From assembly GCA_937136455.1 (NCBI GenBank), contig CAKZOO010000066.1:92517-156516 (forward strand): DNA of 64,000 bases. The letters are read 5' to 3'. The notes beneath the pieces were generated by a model. It saw only the letters and a program-made list of their open reading frames with translations, had not been told where the DNA came from and made no database searches. Positions 44,320 to 54,295 of this stretch are shown piece after piece. This DNA comes from an uncultured Flavobacteriaceae bacterium. Its GTDB lineage: Bacteria; Bacteroidota; Bacteroidia; Flavobacteriales; Flavobacteriaceae. Both the position numbers and the translations under genes were made by a program. Position 1 is the first letter of the stretch; each line of letters begins with the position of its first letter.

Positions 44320-47300
44320 GTGAAGATCAATAAAGTATTAGTTGCCAACAGAGGTGAAATAGCCATTAGAATTTTTAGAGCATGTGTTGAAATAGGAGTG
44401 AAGACCGTCGGTGTTTTTACGTATGAAGATCGCTATTCCCTTCACAGATACAAAGCAGATGAAGCTTATCAAATAGGATCTGATACAGAGCCTTTAAAGC
44501 CTTATTTGGATATGGATGAAATCATCCGAGTTGCTTTAAAATCTGGTGTTCAAGCAATTCATCCAGGATATGGATTTTTATCTGAAAACGCTGCATTTGC
44601 TCAAAAATGTGCTGATAATGGAATCATTTTTGTAGGTCCAAAAGTTTCTGTTCTCAAAGCTCTTGGTGATAAAATTATGGCCAAGGAAGTTGCTGAAAAA
44701 CACAATATTCCTATCATTAGATCTTCACAAAAGGATTTAGATTCTCTTGAAATAGCTTTAGAAGAAGCACAAAATATTGGGTATCCTTTGATGTTAAAAG
44801 CTGCTTCTGGAGGTGGAGGTAGAGGAATGCGTGTGATTCGTACAGAGGAAGAACTTATTAAAGCTTATCCAGAATCGAGAAGGGAATCACTCAACGCTTT
44901 TGGAGATGATACGGTCTTTTTAGAAAAGTTTGTTGAAAATCCAAAGCATATTGAAATTCAAATCGTAGCCGATACTCACGGCAATATGGTTCATCTTTAC
45001 GAACGCGATTGCTCTGTTCAAAGAAGATATCAAAAGGTAATCGAGTACGCTCCATCACTGGGCTTACCTCAAGAAACCAAAGATAGCCTTTATCAATATG
45101 CCATTGATATCTGTAAGGCAGTTGATTATAACAACATCGGAACAGTTGAATTTTTAGTGGATGACGATGGATCGATTTACTTTATTGAAGTGAATCCTAG
45201 AATTCAAGTAGAGCACACCGTAACTGAGATGATTACGAATATCGACTTGGTTAAAACGCAATTGTTTATCGCTGGAGGTTATAAGTTATCAGATGAGCAA
45301 ATTAAAATACCATCTCAAGAATCAGTAACCGTAACAGGATATGCTCTTCAGTGTAGAGTAACCACTGAAAATCCAGCTAACGATTTCAAACCAGATTACG
45401 GAGTTGTGACGACTTATCGATCAGCTTCTGGTTTGGGTATTCGTCTGGATGCAGGAAGTATCTATCAAGGAGTGTCTATTTCTCCTTTCTTTGATTCCAT
45501 GCTGGTAAAGGTATCTGCAATTAGTAGAACCTTAGACGGATCTTGTCGCAAGATGCGTAGAGCGCTTTCCGAATTTAGAATTCGAGGAGTAGAGACTAAT
45601 ATGGCCTTTTTGGACAATATTTTAGCCCATGAGACTTTTATTTCTGGAAAGACTACAGTTAACTTCATCAAAGAAACTCCTGAACTCTTTAATATTAGAG
45701 AGACTAAGAACAGAGCTAATAAATTATTGGCTTATTTAGGTGAAACTATTGTCAATGGAAATCCAGATGTAAAGAAAATAGAACCAAATAAGGTTTTTTC
45801 AAAGCCTGTAATTCCTTCTATTCCTAAGGGAGATTTTCCAAAGGGAACAAAAGATTTATTGACCGAACTCGGTCCTGAAAAATTTGCCCAGTGGTTGAAA
45901 AATGAAAAGAAAATTCATTTTACGGATACCACCATGCGTGATGCACATCAATCACTATTAGCAACTCGAATGAGAACGATTGATATGATGGCTGTTGCTG
46001 AAAGTTACGCAAAAACACATCCTGAGATATTTTCAATGGAGGTATGGGGAGGAGCTACCTTTGATGTTTGTCTCCGATTCTTACAAGAGAATCCATGGGA
46101 ACGATTAGCACTTCTAAGAAAAGCGATGCCAAATGTACTTTTACAAATGTTACTGCGAGGCTCAAACGGAGTAGGCTATAAAGCTTATCCAGATAACCTT
46201 ATTGAAAAGTTTGTTGAACAATCTTGGGAAACAGGTATCGATGTCTTTAGAATATTTGATTCTCTTAACTGGATGGAATCCATTGCTCCTGCGATTGAAC
46301 ACGTTCGCAATAGAACGCAGGGAATTGCAGAAGGTACCATTTGTTACACAGGTGATATTTTAGACCCAAGTAAGACAAAATACACTCTAGACTACTATAT
46401 TCAACTCGCTAAAGATGTTGAAAATGCTGGAGCGCACATCTTAGGAGTGAAAGATATGGCTGGCTTATTAAAACCTTATGCCGCTTATGAATTAATCTCT
46501 GCATTAAAATCGGAAGTATCCATTCCAATTCACTTACACACTCATGATACTTCATCTACTCAAGCAGCGATGTATATCAAAGCTATTGAAGCAGGAGTAG
46601 ATGTTATCGATGTGGCTCAAGGTGGATTGTCAGGATTGACTTCACAGCCTAACTTTAACTCCATGGTAGAGCTTTTAAAATTTAATGAGAGAGAAAACCC
46701 AATCGATTCAGATTCTCTTGCACGTTATTCCGACTATTGGGAAACGGTACGTCAGTACTATTACGGATTTGAATCTGGTTTGAAAGCTGGAACAGGAGAA
46801 GTATACAAGCATGAAATACCTGGAGGTCAATATTCCAACCTTAAAGGACAAGCAATCGCTCTTGGATTGGAAGATAAGTTTCCAGAAGTGACCAAGATGT
46901 ACGGTAAAGTGAACCAACTCTTTGGAGATATTGTAAAAGTGACACCAAGTTCAAAGGTGGTTGGAGATATGGCTCAGTTCTTAATCTCGAACAACTACAC
47001 CCCAGAGGATGTTTTAAAACGCGGTGAAACGATGGACTTTCCTGATTCGGTGATCAGTTTCTTTAAAGGAGATTTAGGTCAACCAGTTGGAGGATTTCCT
47101 AAAGATGTACAAGCTAAAGTCTTGAAGGATTTAAAGCCGTATACTGAACGACCTAATGCTCATCTTGAGCCAATTGATTTTAAGGTAGAGTTTAAGAAGT
47201 TCAAACGCAAATTCGCTACGGGAATGGGTAGGTCATTAGAAATGACAGACTTCTTATCGTACAAGCTTTATCCAAAGGTTTTTGAAAATGCTTATCAACT

Positions 47301-47769
47301 ACATCTCAAATACGGAAATGTACTCAATTTGCCTACGAAAAACTTCTTCTATGGAATGGATATCGGAGAAGAAATTATGGTCAAATTAGATGAAGGCGTT
47401 TACATCCTTATTAAATTGATGTTGAAGTCCGAACCTGATGTTCAAGGTAATGTGACTATTTACTTCAAACTCAATGGACAATTGAGAACCATTCAAGTAA
47501 AAGATAAATCTGTCAAAGTTGATAAGAGTGAAAATATCAAAGCAGATGCAAGTGATGAAAAACAGATTGGAGCTCCATTACAAGGATTGTTGTCTTCAGT
47601 ACTCGTAAAAAGAGGTGAAGCGGTTAAGAAAAATCAACCTTTGTTTATCATCGAAGCGATGAAGATGGAAACTACCGTTACTTCAAATGCAGAAGGGGTG
47701 GTTAAATCGATTCAACTCAAAGGAGGTGATTTAGTAAATCCTGATGATTTAGTATTGACCTTAGAATAG
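44320..47769 (+). CDS. pyc: Pyruvate carboxylase
   Basis: An 1149-residue single-chain biotin enzyme that replenishes oxaloacetate from pyruvate, ATP and bicarbonate. Domains in order are biotin carboxylase (about 1-455; ATP-grasp loop GGGGRGMRV, ERDCSVQRR), carboxyltransferase TIM barrel (about 530-800; RDAHQSLLATRMRT and the HLHTHDTS metal site), the allosteric/linker region and the biotinyl domain with the biotin Lys at about 1115 (EAMKMET). The start is GTG at 44320. Biotinylation requires BirA, encoded 6 kb upstream. Confidence 0.97.
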   Translation: MKINKVLVANRGEIAIRIFRACVEIGVKTVGVFTYEDRYSLHRYKADEAYQIGSDTEPLKPYLDMDEIIRVALKSGVQAIHPGYGFLSENAAFAQKCADNGIIFVGPKVSVLKALGDKIMAKEVAEKHNIPIIRSSQKDLDSLEIALEEAQNIGYPLMLKAASGGGGRGMRVIRTEEELIKAYPESRRESLNAFGDDTVFLEKFVENPKHIEIQIVADTHGNMVHLYERDCSVQRRYQKVIEYAPSLGLPQETKDSLYQYAIDICKAVDYNNIGTVEFLVDDDGSIYFIEVNPRIQVEHTVTEMITNIDLVKTQLFIAGGYKLSDEQIKIPSQESVTVTGYALQCRVTTENPANDFKPDYGVVTTYRSASGLGIRLDAGSIYQGVSISPFFDSMLVKVSAISRTLDGSCRKMRRALSEFRIRGVETNMAFLDNILAHETFISGKTTVNFIKETPELFNIRETKNRANKLLAYLGETIVNGNPDVKKIEPNKVFSKPVIPSIPKGDFPKGTKDLLTELGPEKFAQWLKNEKKIHFTDTTMRDAHQSLLATRMRTIDMMAVAESYAKTHPEIFSMEVWGGATFDVCLRFLQENPWERLALLRKAMPNVLLQMLLRGSNGVGYKAYPDNLIEKFVEQSWETGIDVFRIFDSLNWMESIAPAIEHVRNRTQGIAEGTICYTGDILDPSKTKYTLDYYIQLAKDVENAGAHILGVKDMAGLLKPYAAYELISALKSEVSIPIHLHTHDTSSTQAAMYIKAIEAGVDVIDVAQGGLSGLTSQPNFNSMVELLKFNERENPIDSDSLARYSDYWETVRQYYYGFESGLKAGTGEVYKHEIPGGQYSNLKGQAIALGLEDKFPEVTKMYGKVNQLFGDIVKVTPSSKVVGDMAQFLISNNYTPEDVLKRGETMDFPDSVISFFKGDLGQPVGGFPKDVQAKVLKDLKPYTERPNAHLEPIDFKVEFKKFKRKFATGMGRSLEMTDFLSYKLYPKVFENAYQLHLKYGNVLNLPTKNFFYGMDIGEEIMVKLDEGVYILIKLMLKSEPDVQGNVTIYFKLNGQLRTIQVKDKSVKVDKSENIKADASDEKQIGAPLQGLLSSVLVKRGEAVKKNQPLFIIEAMKMETTVTSNAEGVVKSIQLKGGDLVNPDDLVLTLE

Positions 47770-47822
47770 GTTTTATTTCCACATTAAAAATTTGTACTTT
47801 CATCTTTTAAATACACAAAGAG

Positions 47823-49328
47823 ATGAAAGTACTTTTTTCGTTTATAGCCCTATTAATTGGCATGAATAGTTTAGCGCAATCTAAGCGACCAATTGACAGA
47901 GACATTTTCAAAAAACAAATTAGAGAATCTATTGCAGAGCTAGCTGATTTTGTAGCGATCCCCAATGATGCGAATAACCATGCTGATATCAATCGCAACA
48001 TCTATTGGCTCACCGATAAATTTGTTAAAAGAGGATTTAACACAACAGTACTTCCAACATCTGGAGAGAATTTATTTTTTGCTGCACTTCCCATGAAGGA
48101 AGACAAAGAGACATTGCTGATCTATATGCATTTTGATGGACAGGCAGTTGACAAAAGCAAATGGGATCAGGCAGATCCTTTCAAAATGGTTCTTAAAGTA
48201 CCGAAAGAACAAGGATGGAAAGAACGAGATTTAGAAGCCTTAAATGAAAATTTGAATTACGATTGGAGGCTTTTTGGTAGATCCACTTCAGACGATAAGG
48301 GTCCCATTGTCATGCTTCTAAACGCTATTGATCTGCTCCAACAGCAAGAAATAGAGCTAGCTTACAATATTAAAGTGCTTCTCGACAGTGAAGAAGAGAA
48401 GTCTTCAGCTCCCCTTACAGCAGCACTGAGTACCTATAGTGAACTTTTTGAAGCCGATTATCTCATTATAGGTGATGGACCTATGCATGCCTCCTTAAAT
48501 CCAACTATAGTCTATGGATGTAGAGGTATTACCACTATGACTTTGACAACTTATGGGCCTAAATTGGCTCAGCATTCTGGACATTTTGGAAACTATGCTC
48601 CCAATCCATCCTACGCACTAGCTCATTTATTAGCGTCTTTTAAGGATACCTCTGGTAAAGTTCTTGTTGACGGTTATTACGACGGTATAGCGATAGATGA
48701 TGCTACTGCAACTGTATTGAAAGCGGTTCCTGATAAGGAAACCGATCTCTTAGATCGATTGGTGGTTCAAAATTCAGAGAAAGTAGGGGCTTACTATCAA
48801 GAGTCACTTCAATATCCTTCTTTGAACATTAGAGGGATGGCCTCTGCCTGGGTTGGAGCTAACGCTCGAACAATTGTTCCAGCATCTGCAACTGCAGAAT
48901 TAGATTTGAGATTGGTAGTTGAAAGTGACGGGGATCGATTAAAAAAACTAGTTAGACAACATATACAAAAGCAAGGATACCACATTGTCGACAAGGATCC
49001 AACAGATCAGGAACGCAAATCCTATTCCAATCTCATAAAAGTTGAAGAAGGAGGAGTCATGGATGCCTTTCGCACCGATATCAATCATCCTTTTGGAAAC
49101 CATTTGGTGAATCTTATGAAGCAAACCTTCGATGAGCAGGTAGTTCAAATTAGAACAATGGGAGGAACCGTTCCAATTGCTCCTTTTGTCAATCAGATGA
49201 AATTACCAGCCTTTATTCTGCCAACTGTCAATGCGGACAACAATCAGCATGCTCCTAATGAGAATTTGAGAATAGGTCAAATCGATTACGGAATACGCTT
49301 GTTTTACGCCCTCTTTAGTCAGAATTAA
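47823..49328 (+). CDS. Exported M20-family metallopeptidase
   Basis: A 501-residue dipeptidase-like protein with a signal peptide (about 1-19, ending SLAQ). Di-zinc ligands are visible: His in YMHFDGQ, the bridging Asp in RSTSDDKGP, the catalytic Glu-Glu in LDSEEEKS, Asp in IIGDGP and the terminal His in NQHAPNENL. A dimerisation lid domain is inserted (about 230-390). Predicted periplasmic peptide hydrolysis. The stop overlaps the convergent trpA stop in a TTAA palindrome. Confidence 0.92.
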   Translation: MKVLFSFIALLIGMNSLAQSKRPIDRDIFKKQIRESIAELADFVAIPNDANNHADINRNIYWLTDKFVKRGFNTTVLPTSGENLFFAALPMKEDKETLLIYMHFDGQAVDKSKWDQADPFKMVLKVPKEQGWKERDLEALNENLNYDWRLFGRSTSDDKGPIVMLLNAIDLLQQQEIELAYNIKVLLDSEEEKSSAPLTAALSTYSELFEADYLIIGDGPMHASLNPTIVYGCRGITTMTLTTYGPKLAQHSGHFGNYAPNPSYALAHLLASFKDTSGKVLVDGYYDGIAIDDATATVLKAVPDKETDLLDRLVVQNSEKVGAYYQESLQYPSLNIRGMASAWVGANARTIVPASATAELDLRLVVESDGDRLKKLVRQHIQKQGYHIVDKDPTDQERKSYSNLIKVEEGGVMDAFRTDINHPFGNHLVNLMKQTFDEQVVQIRTMGGTVPIAPFVNQMKLPAFILPTVNADNNQHAPNENLRIGQIDYGIRLFYALFSQN

Positions 49329-50089
49329 GAACGGATTCCTTTGATGAAATTTGGAATTCCATCAATTCCATTCTCTGTAATGGAATTTATAAAGGCAGTT
49401 CCTATAATTGCTCCAGAAGTGTATTTGGTGGCTTGATTAAAAGTCTCGTTGTCCTTTATTCCAAAACCAACAATCAGTGGGTTTTTAAGATTCATTTCAG
49501 AAATACGCTTAAAATACGCTTCTTGATCAGCTCCAAAGCCTGATTGACTTCCTGTAACAGATGCGGTGCTTACTAAATAGATAAAGGCATTGGAAGCATT
49601 GTCAATGGCACGGATTCGCTCATCAGATGTTTGTGGGGTAATCAAGAAAATATTGGATAAATGATATTTCTCAAAAATAGCTTGATAATGCTCTTGGTAT
49701 TCTTCCAAAGGGAGATCTGGTAAAATCAAACCATCAATACCAATCTCCATACATTTTTTACAGAATGCCTCAACTCCATATTGCATCACTGGATTAAAAT
49801 ATCCCATGATAATAAGAGGAATGGAAACCTCATTTCTGATGTCTTTTAATTGCTCGAAGAGTACTTCTGAACTCATTCCGTTATGCAATGCCTTTGTGGA
49901 GCTTTCTTGAATTACAGGTCCATCAGCTAGAGGATCTGAAAAGGGTAGGCCTATTTCTAAAAGATCAACGCCTTGCTCTTCTAAGGTTTTGATAATTGTA
50001 CTCGTATCTGCTTTTTTGGGATAACCTGCTGTAAAATAGATAGAAAGTATATTCTTTTTAGAATCAAATAAGTGTTTTATTCGGTTCAT
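49325..50089 (-). CDS. trpA: Tryptophan synthase alpha subunit
   Basis: A 254-residue TIM-barrel lyase that releases indole from indole-3-glycerol phosphate. The catalytic Glu and Asp are in EIGLPFSDPLADGP (about 47-60) and GIDGLILPDLPLEE; VSTASVTGSQ and VGFGI bind phosphate. Last gene of the trp operon. Confidence 0.97.
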   Translation of the reverse strand: MNRIKHLFDSKKNILSIYFTAGYPKKADTSTIIKTLEEQGVDLLEIGLPFSDPLADGPVIQESSTKALHNGMSSEVLFEQLKDIRNEVSIPLIIMGYFNPVMQYGVEAFCKKCMEIGIDGLILPDLPLEEYQEHYQAIFEKYHLSNIFLITPQTSDERIRAIDNASNAFIYLVSTASVTGSQSGFGADQEAYFKRISEMNLKNPLIVGFGIKDNETFNQATKYTSGAIIGTAFINSITENGIDGIPNFIKGIRS

Positions 50090-50099
50090 TGGTTTGCTT

Positions 50100-51281
50100 T
50101 TAAAAGTTAAAATATTCGATATAGTTACCTAAATCTTTGTCTCCTCTTCCTGATAAATTAATAACGACTACTTCATCTTTAGAAAAGGTTCTGTGATCTA
50201 AAGCTGCTAAAGCATGAGAAGTTTCAATGGCAGGTATAATTCCTTCCAATTTACAGAGCTCTAATCCTGCTTGCATAGCCTGGTCATCTGTGGCCGATAT
50301 GAACTCAGCTCTTTTAGAACGGTATAAATTAGCGTGCATTGGTCCAACTCCAGGGTAATCGAGTCCTGCTGAAATAGAGTAGGGCTCAGTAATTTGTCCA
50401 TCTTTTGATTGCATTAGCAGCGTTTTTGAACCGTGAATAATTCCTTCTTTACCTAGTACTGAGGTAGCAGCACTTTCTCCAGAGTAAATTCCCTTGCCTG
50501 CTGCTTCTACAGCGATAATATTGACTTCTGGTCGATCTAAATAATGGTAGTAAGCACCTGCAGCATTGGATCCTCCTCCAACACAGGCTATAACGTGATC
50601 AGGGTAATCTCGACCTTCCTTTTCTAAGAGTTGTGTCTTAATTTCAGCAGAGATCACCGATTGAAAACGAGCCACCATATCTGGATATGGATGAGGTCCT
50701 ACCACTGATCCAATGATATAATGAGTGTCTATTGGATTGTTGATCCAATCTCGAATGGCTTCATTGGTTGCATCTTTGAGGGTTTTGGAACCTGATTTTG
50801 CCGCTCTTACTTCAGCTCCTAACATCTTCATACGAGCTACATTGGGTGCCTGTCTTTTAATGTCAATTTCCCCCATATAAACAATACATTGCATCCCCAT
50901 AAGTGCACATACGGTAGCTGTAGCTACTCCGTGTTGTCCAGCTCCTGTCTCAGCGATGATTCTATGTTTTCCCAATCTTTTAGCTAAGAGAATTTGACCA
51001 ATGGTATTGTTGACCTTATGAGCTCCTGTATGGCAGAGATCTTCTCTTTTGAGATAAATCTTGGTGTTGTATTTTTCAGAGAGACGTTTTGCATAATACA
51101 AAGGGGTCGGTCTTCCTACGTAGTCCTTGAGAAGTTGATCGAATTCTTTCTTAAAAGAATCTTCACTGGTAATTTCTACATAAACTTTTCTCAATTCCTC
51201 AACATTGGGATAGAGCATTTCAGGGATGTAGGCACCACCAAAATCTCCGTAATATCCTTTTTCGTTTACTTGATAACTCAT
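50100..51281 (-). CDS. trpB: Tryptophan synthase beta subunit
   Basis: A 393-residue PLP enzyme joining indole and serine. PLP-Lys lies in [13 protein letters not shown] (about 85), the phosphate loop in [14 protein letters not shown] (about 229) and the active-site Glu in AETGAGQHG. It is the usual TrpB1 type that partners with TrpA, with a 10-base spacing to trpA. Confidence 0.97.
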   Translation of the reverse strand: MSYQVNEKGYYGDFGGAYIPEMLYPNVEELRKVYVEITSEDSFKKEFDQLLKDYVGRPTPLYYAKRLSEKYNTKIYLKREDLCHTGAHKVNNTIGQILLAKRLGKHRIIAETGAGQHGVATATVCALMGMQCIVYMGEIDIKRQAPNVARMKMLGAEVRAAKSGSKTLKDATNEAIRDWINNPIDTHYIIGSVVGPHPYPDMVARFQSVISAEIKTQLLEKEGRDYPDHVIACVGGGSNAAGAYYHYLDRPEVNIIAVEAAGKGIYSGESAATSVLGKEGIIHGSKTLLMQSKDGQITEPYSISAGLDYPGVGPMHANLYRSKRAEFISATDDQAMQAGLELCKLEGIIPAIETSHALAALDHRTFSKDEVVVINLSGRGDKDLGNYIEYFNF

Positions 51282-51297
51282 TCTTCTATAGTTTTAA

Positions 51298-51960
51298 CTA
51301 TGATTGATATAATCTAGTTTTAAATCGTTTTAATTGTTTAATGTCTTTTAATGCTGGGCTGATCTCAAATTTTGAGTTGATATCAATTGCAACACATTTT
51401 TCAGAGGCCTTATTATTAAAAAATAGTTTCAAATCCTCTAGATGAGATTCGCTAATTCCTCCGCTTAAAAAGTAGGGGGTATCTAAATCGTAGTTAGAAA
51501 GAAGCTCCCATGAAAAAGTCTTACCAGTTCCCCCTGGAAGTTCCCCTTTAGTGTCGAATAGAAAATAATCGCAACTATTCTCGTATGCTTGGAGTGGTTT
51601 AAAATCAAATAAATCTCCAACTGAAAAAGCCTTGATGATTTTTATAGTTAATTTTTTTTCTAAAAACAAGTCTTTGAGCTTTGTGCAAAATTCAACTGAT
51701 TCATTGCCGTGAAGTTGTACTCCACTGAGATGGTAATTGATGGCCTTTTCCAATATAAGTTCAATTCTTTCGTTTACAAACACTCCAATAAGTTGAACGC
51801 TTGGATCCACTTCTATCAATGTGTTTGGATCTACATAACGCTTGGAAGGTTCCCAAAAGATAAGTCCCATATAGTTGGGTCTCAGCTCATAGAGTTCCTT
51901 TATGTTCTGAGAATTTCTCATCCCACAAACTTTGAGCTGTATGTCTTTTAGTCGCTTCAT
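51298..51960 (-). CDS. trpF: Phosphoribosylanthranilate isomerase
   Basis: A 220-residue TIM-barrel isomerase. The catalytic Cys is in KVCGMRN near the N-terminus and the catalytic Asp in FLFDTKG; SGGISESHLEDL binds phosphate. A separate gene, not fused to trpC, as is usual in Flavobacteriia. It follows trpC by one base. Confidence 0.95.
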   Translation of the reverse strand: MKRLKDIQLKVCGMRNSQNIKELYELRPNYMGLIFWEPSKRYVDPNTLIEVDPSVQLIGVFVNERIELILEKAINYHLSGVQLHGNESVEFCTKLKDLFLEKKLTIKIIKAFSVGDLFDFKPLQAYENSCDYFLFDTKGELPGGTGKTFSWELLSNYDLDTPYFLSGGISESHLEDLKLFFNNKASEKCVAIDINSKFEISPALKDIKQLKRFKTRLYQS

Positions 51961-51961
51961 C

Positions 51962-52738
51962 TTATAACTGGTTTACAAATTCAGATGCAGCCACTCCTGG
52001 CTCATTTGTTTTCATAAAGTTTTCACCTATTAAAAATCCTTGATAACCGTAAGTTTTCAATTCTTTAATCGTCACTACATCACTGATACCACTTTCAGAT
52101 ACTTTGATAAAATCATCCGGTATTTGAGTGGACAGATCCTTGGAGATCTGTGTTGAAACTTCGAAAGTTTTAAGGTTTCTGTTATTAACACCAATAAGAT
52201 TCAATGAAGGCATGATGGATTTTTGAAGCTCTTCTAAATTGTGTACTTCTAAGAGTACTTCGAGCCCTAGTGTATGTGCTAATTTAGAAAAAGAGGTAAT
52301 TTCTTCTCTAGTGAGAACTGCTGCTATGAGCAGTATAAAATCTGCACCGTAAGCTTTAGCTTCGATAATTTGATAGGGATCAACAGTAAAGTCTTTGCGA
52401 AGCAAAGGTAAATCGACAGTGGCTCTAGCCATTTGTAGGTCTTCTAATCCCCCTCCAAAATAGTGAAGATCTGTAAGTACAGACATGGCACTGACTCCAG
52501 CATCCTGATATCCTTTAGCAACTTCCCAAACTTTGTGGTTGTTGTTGATGACTGATTTTGAAGGAGATCTTCTCTTGTGTTCTGCGATGATACCTGAACC
52601 AGCGTTGATTCGATCGCTTACCGAAATACAATCGCGTTCAAAAAGAGCCATCGTCTCTAAATGATGTTGAGGAACCAGTTGCTTTTTTAAAGCTACTTCC
52701 TTTTTTTTATCGATTACAATTTGCTCTAAAATATCCAT
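51962..52738 (-). CDS. trpC: Indole-3-glycerol phosphate synthase
   Basis: A 258-residue TIM-barrel enzyme closing the indole ring. Key segments are IAEHKRRSPSKS (catalytic Lys), LLRKDFTVDPYQI and GVNNRNLKTFEV; VSESGI and LIGENFM bind phosphate. It overlaps trpD by one base. Confidence 0.96.
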   Translation of the reverse strand: MDILEQIVIDKKKEVALKKQLVPQHHLETMALFERDCISVSDRINAGSGIIAEHKRRSPSKSVINNNHKVWEVAKGYQDAGVSAMSVLTDLHYFGGGLEDLQMARATVDLPLLRKDFTVDPYQIIEAKAYGADFILLIAAVLTREEITSFSKLAHTLGLEVLLEVHNLEELQKSIMPSLNLIGVNNRNLKTFEVSTQISKDLSTQIPDDFIKVSESGISDVVTIKELKTYGYQGFLIGENFMKTNEPGVAASEFVNQL

Positions 52739-53727
52739 TAGTTTAACTCTTGTAATTTTTTGAATACAGCAAGGGCGTTACCGCTTTCAATACTTTCTCT
52801 CGCCTGTTGGTAGGCTTCTTTTATGTCGATGTTTTTAACGGTCTTTATGGCTAATGCAGCATTGGCACATACTACTTGTTTTTGAGCTTCAGAGGATTGA
52901 TTTTCAAGAACACTTAAAAATATTTTAGCAGCATTTTCGATCGTATTTCCTCCTGCGATTTGACTCATTTGTAAAGGTTTTAAATCAAAGTCGCTTGCAC
53001 TGATCATTCTTTCATCTCCTCTGCTGATAATTTTTGCATCTGAAGTGAGTGAAATTTCATCATAACCATCGAGAGCGTGAACGATACTAAAGTTTTTATC
53101 TGTTTTTTGGTAGAGGTAGCTGTACAATCGAGCCAATTCTAAGTTAAATACACCGACCATTTGATTGGGAGGAAAGGCAGGATTAACCATTGGGCCTAAC
53201 ATATTGAAAAAGGTTTTGACACCTAATTCTCTTCTTATGGGTGCCACATTTTTCATGGCTGGATGAAATAGGGGAGCGTGTAAAACACAGATTCCTGCTT
53301 GGTCGATCGCTCTTTCTAAATAGTCCTTATCATTGCTGAATTTTATGCCTAAATGCTCTAAAACATTGGAAGATCCACAGCTAGATGATACCCCGTAATT
53401 TCCGTGTTTGGCTACTTTCACTCCAGCACCAGCTGTTACAAAAGAGGCAAGTGTTGAAATATTAAAGGTGTCTTTTCCGTCTCCTCCAGTTCCACATAAA
53501 TCAATGGGGTTATACATAGATAAATCCACGTTAAGACATAGTTCTAGTAGTGCATCTCTAAATCCTTCGAGCTCTTCAACAGCTACAGAACGCATCATAT
53601 AGACCGTTAAAAAAGATGCAATTTGACTCGTGTTGTAAGAGCCATTAGCGATATGAATCAGAATTTCTTTTGCTTCTGATTTGGAAAGTGTTTGATGCTG
53701 AATCAATCTATTTAATACCTCTTTCAT
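52738..53727 (-). CDS. trpD: Anthranilate phosphoribosyltransferase
   Basis: A 329-residue enzyme transferring phosphoribose to anthranilate. The PRPP loop is CGTGGDGKDTFNIST (about 79), followed by KHGNYGVSSSCGSSNVLE and the metal motif YDEIS. Separate from trpG here. One-base gap to trpG. Confidence 0.96.
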   Translation of the reverse strand: MKEVLNRLIQHQTLSKSEAKEILIHIANGSYNTSQIASFLTVYMMRSVAVEELEGFRDALLELCLNVDLSMYNPIDLCGTGGDGKDTFNISTLASFVTAGAGVKVAKHGNYGVSSSCGSSNVLEHLGIKFSNDKDYLERAIDQAGICVLHAPLFHPAMKNVAPIRRELGVKTFFNMLGPMVNPAFPPNQMVGVFNLELARLYSYLYQKTDKNFSIVHALDGYDEISLTSDAKIISRGDERMISASDFDLKPLQMSQIAGGNTIENAAKIFLSVLENQSSEAQKQVVCANAALAIKTVKNIDIKEAYQQARESIESGNALAVFKKLQELN

Positions 53728-53728
53728 C

Positions 53729-54295
53729 TTAATTTTTTAACCAATTATCTAAAAGTATTTTGCCCTGAGGAGTTAGCACTGATTCAGGATGAAACTGAAC
53801 AGAACAAATATTGTATTTTTTGTGTCTTATCGCCATAATTTGACCATTCTCATCAGTTGATATAATGTCAAAGGCAGAAGTGTCTGAGTTTTCATCAATG
53901 ACCCATGAGTGGTATCTACCAACTTGAATAGGATCTTCTAGTCCTTTAAAAAGAGGGTCGCTATTGTCTATCGACACCTTTGTGGCAACTCCGTGATAGA
54001 CCTGGTCTAAATTCTTTAATTCTGCGCCGTAAACTTCTCCTATGGCCTGTTGACCTAGACAAACACCGAACATTTTTTTGGTAGGACCAAAACGCTTGAT
54101 GATTTCTTTAAGTAATCCTGCTTCATCTGGAATACCAGGACCTGGAGACAGTACGATCATATTATATGCTTCGATATCATCTAGATTGATCTTGTCGTTT
54201 CTAACTACATCGACTTCAACGCCTAATTCCTCGAAGTAATGAACGAGATTATAGGTGAAGCTGTCGTAATTATCTATGAGTAATAACTCTTTCAT
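53729..54295 (-). CDS. trpG: Anthranilate synthase glutamine amidotransferase subunit
   Basis: A 188-residue class I glutaminase that feeds ammonia to TrpE. The catalytic Cys is in GVCLGQQAIGE (about 79) and the His-Glu pair in VQFHPESVLTPQG. The N-terminal LLIDNYDSFTYNLVHYF is typical. Start and trpE stop overlap by one base, so translation is probably coupled. Such subunits can also serve PabB; no pabB is present here. Confidence 0.95.
   Translation of the reverse strand: MKELLLIDNYDSFTYNLVHYFEELGVEVDVVRNDKINLDDIEAYNMIVLSPGPGIPDEAGLLKEIIKRFGPTKKMFGVCLGQQAIGEVYGAELKNLDQVYHGVATKVSIDNSDPLFKGLEDPIQVGRYHSWVIDENSDTSAFDIISTDENGQIMAIRHKKYNICSVQFHPESVLTPQGKILLDNWLKN

Noticed and set aside
50994..51317. 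107-codon open frame antisense to the start of trpB
   Set aside because: It lies over the conserved trpB N-terminus and the trpF-trpB gap; no promoter, ribosome site or homology pattern is visible.
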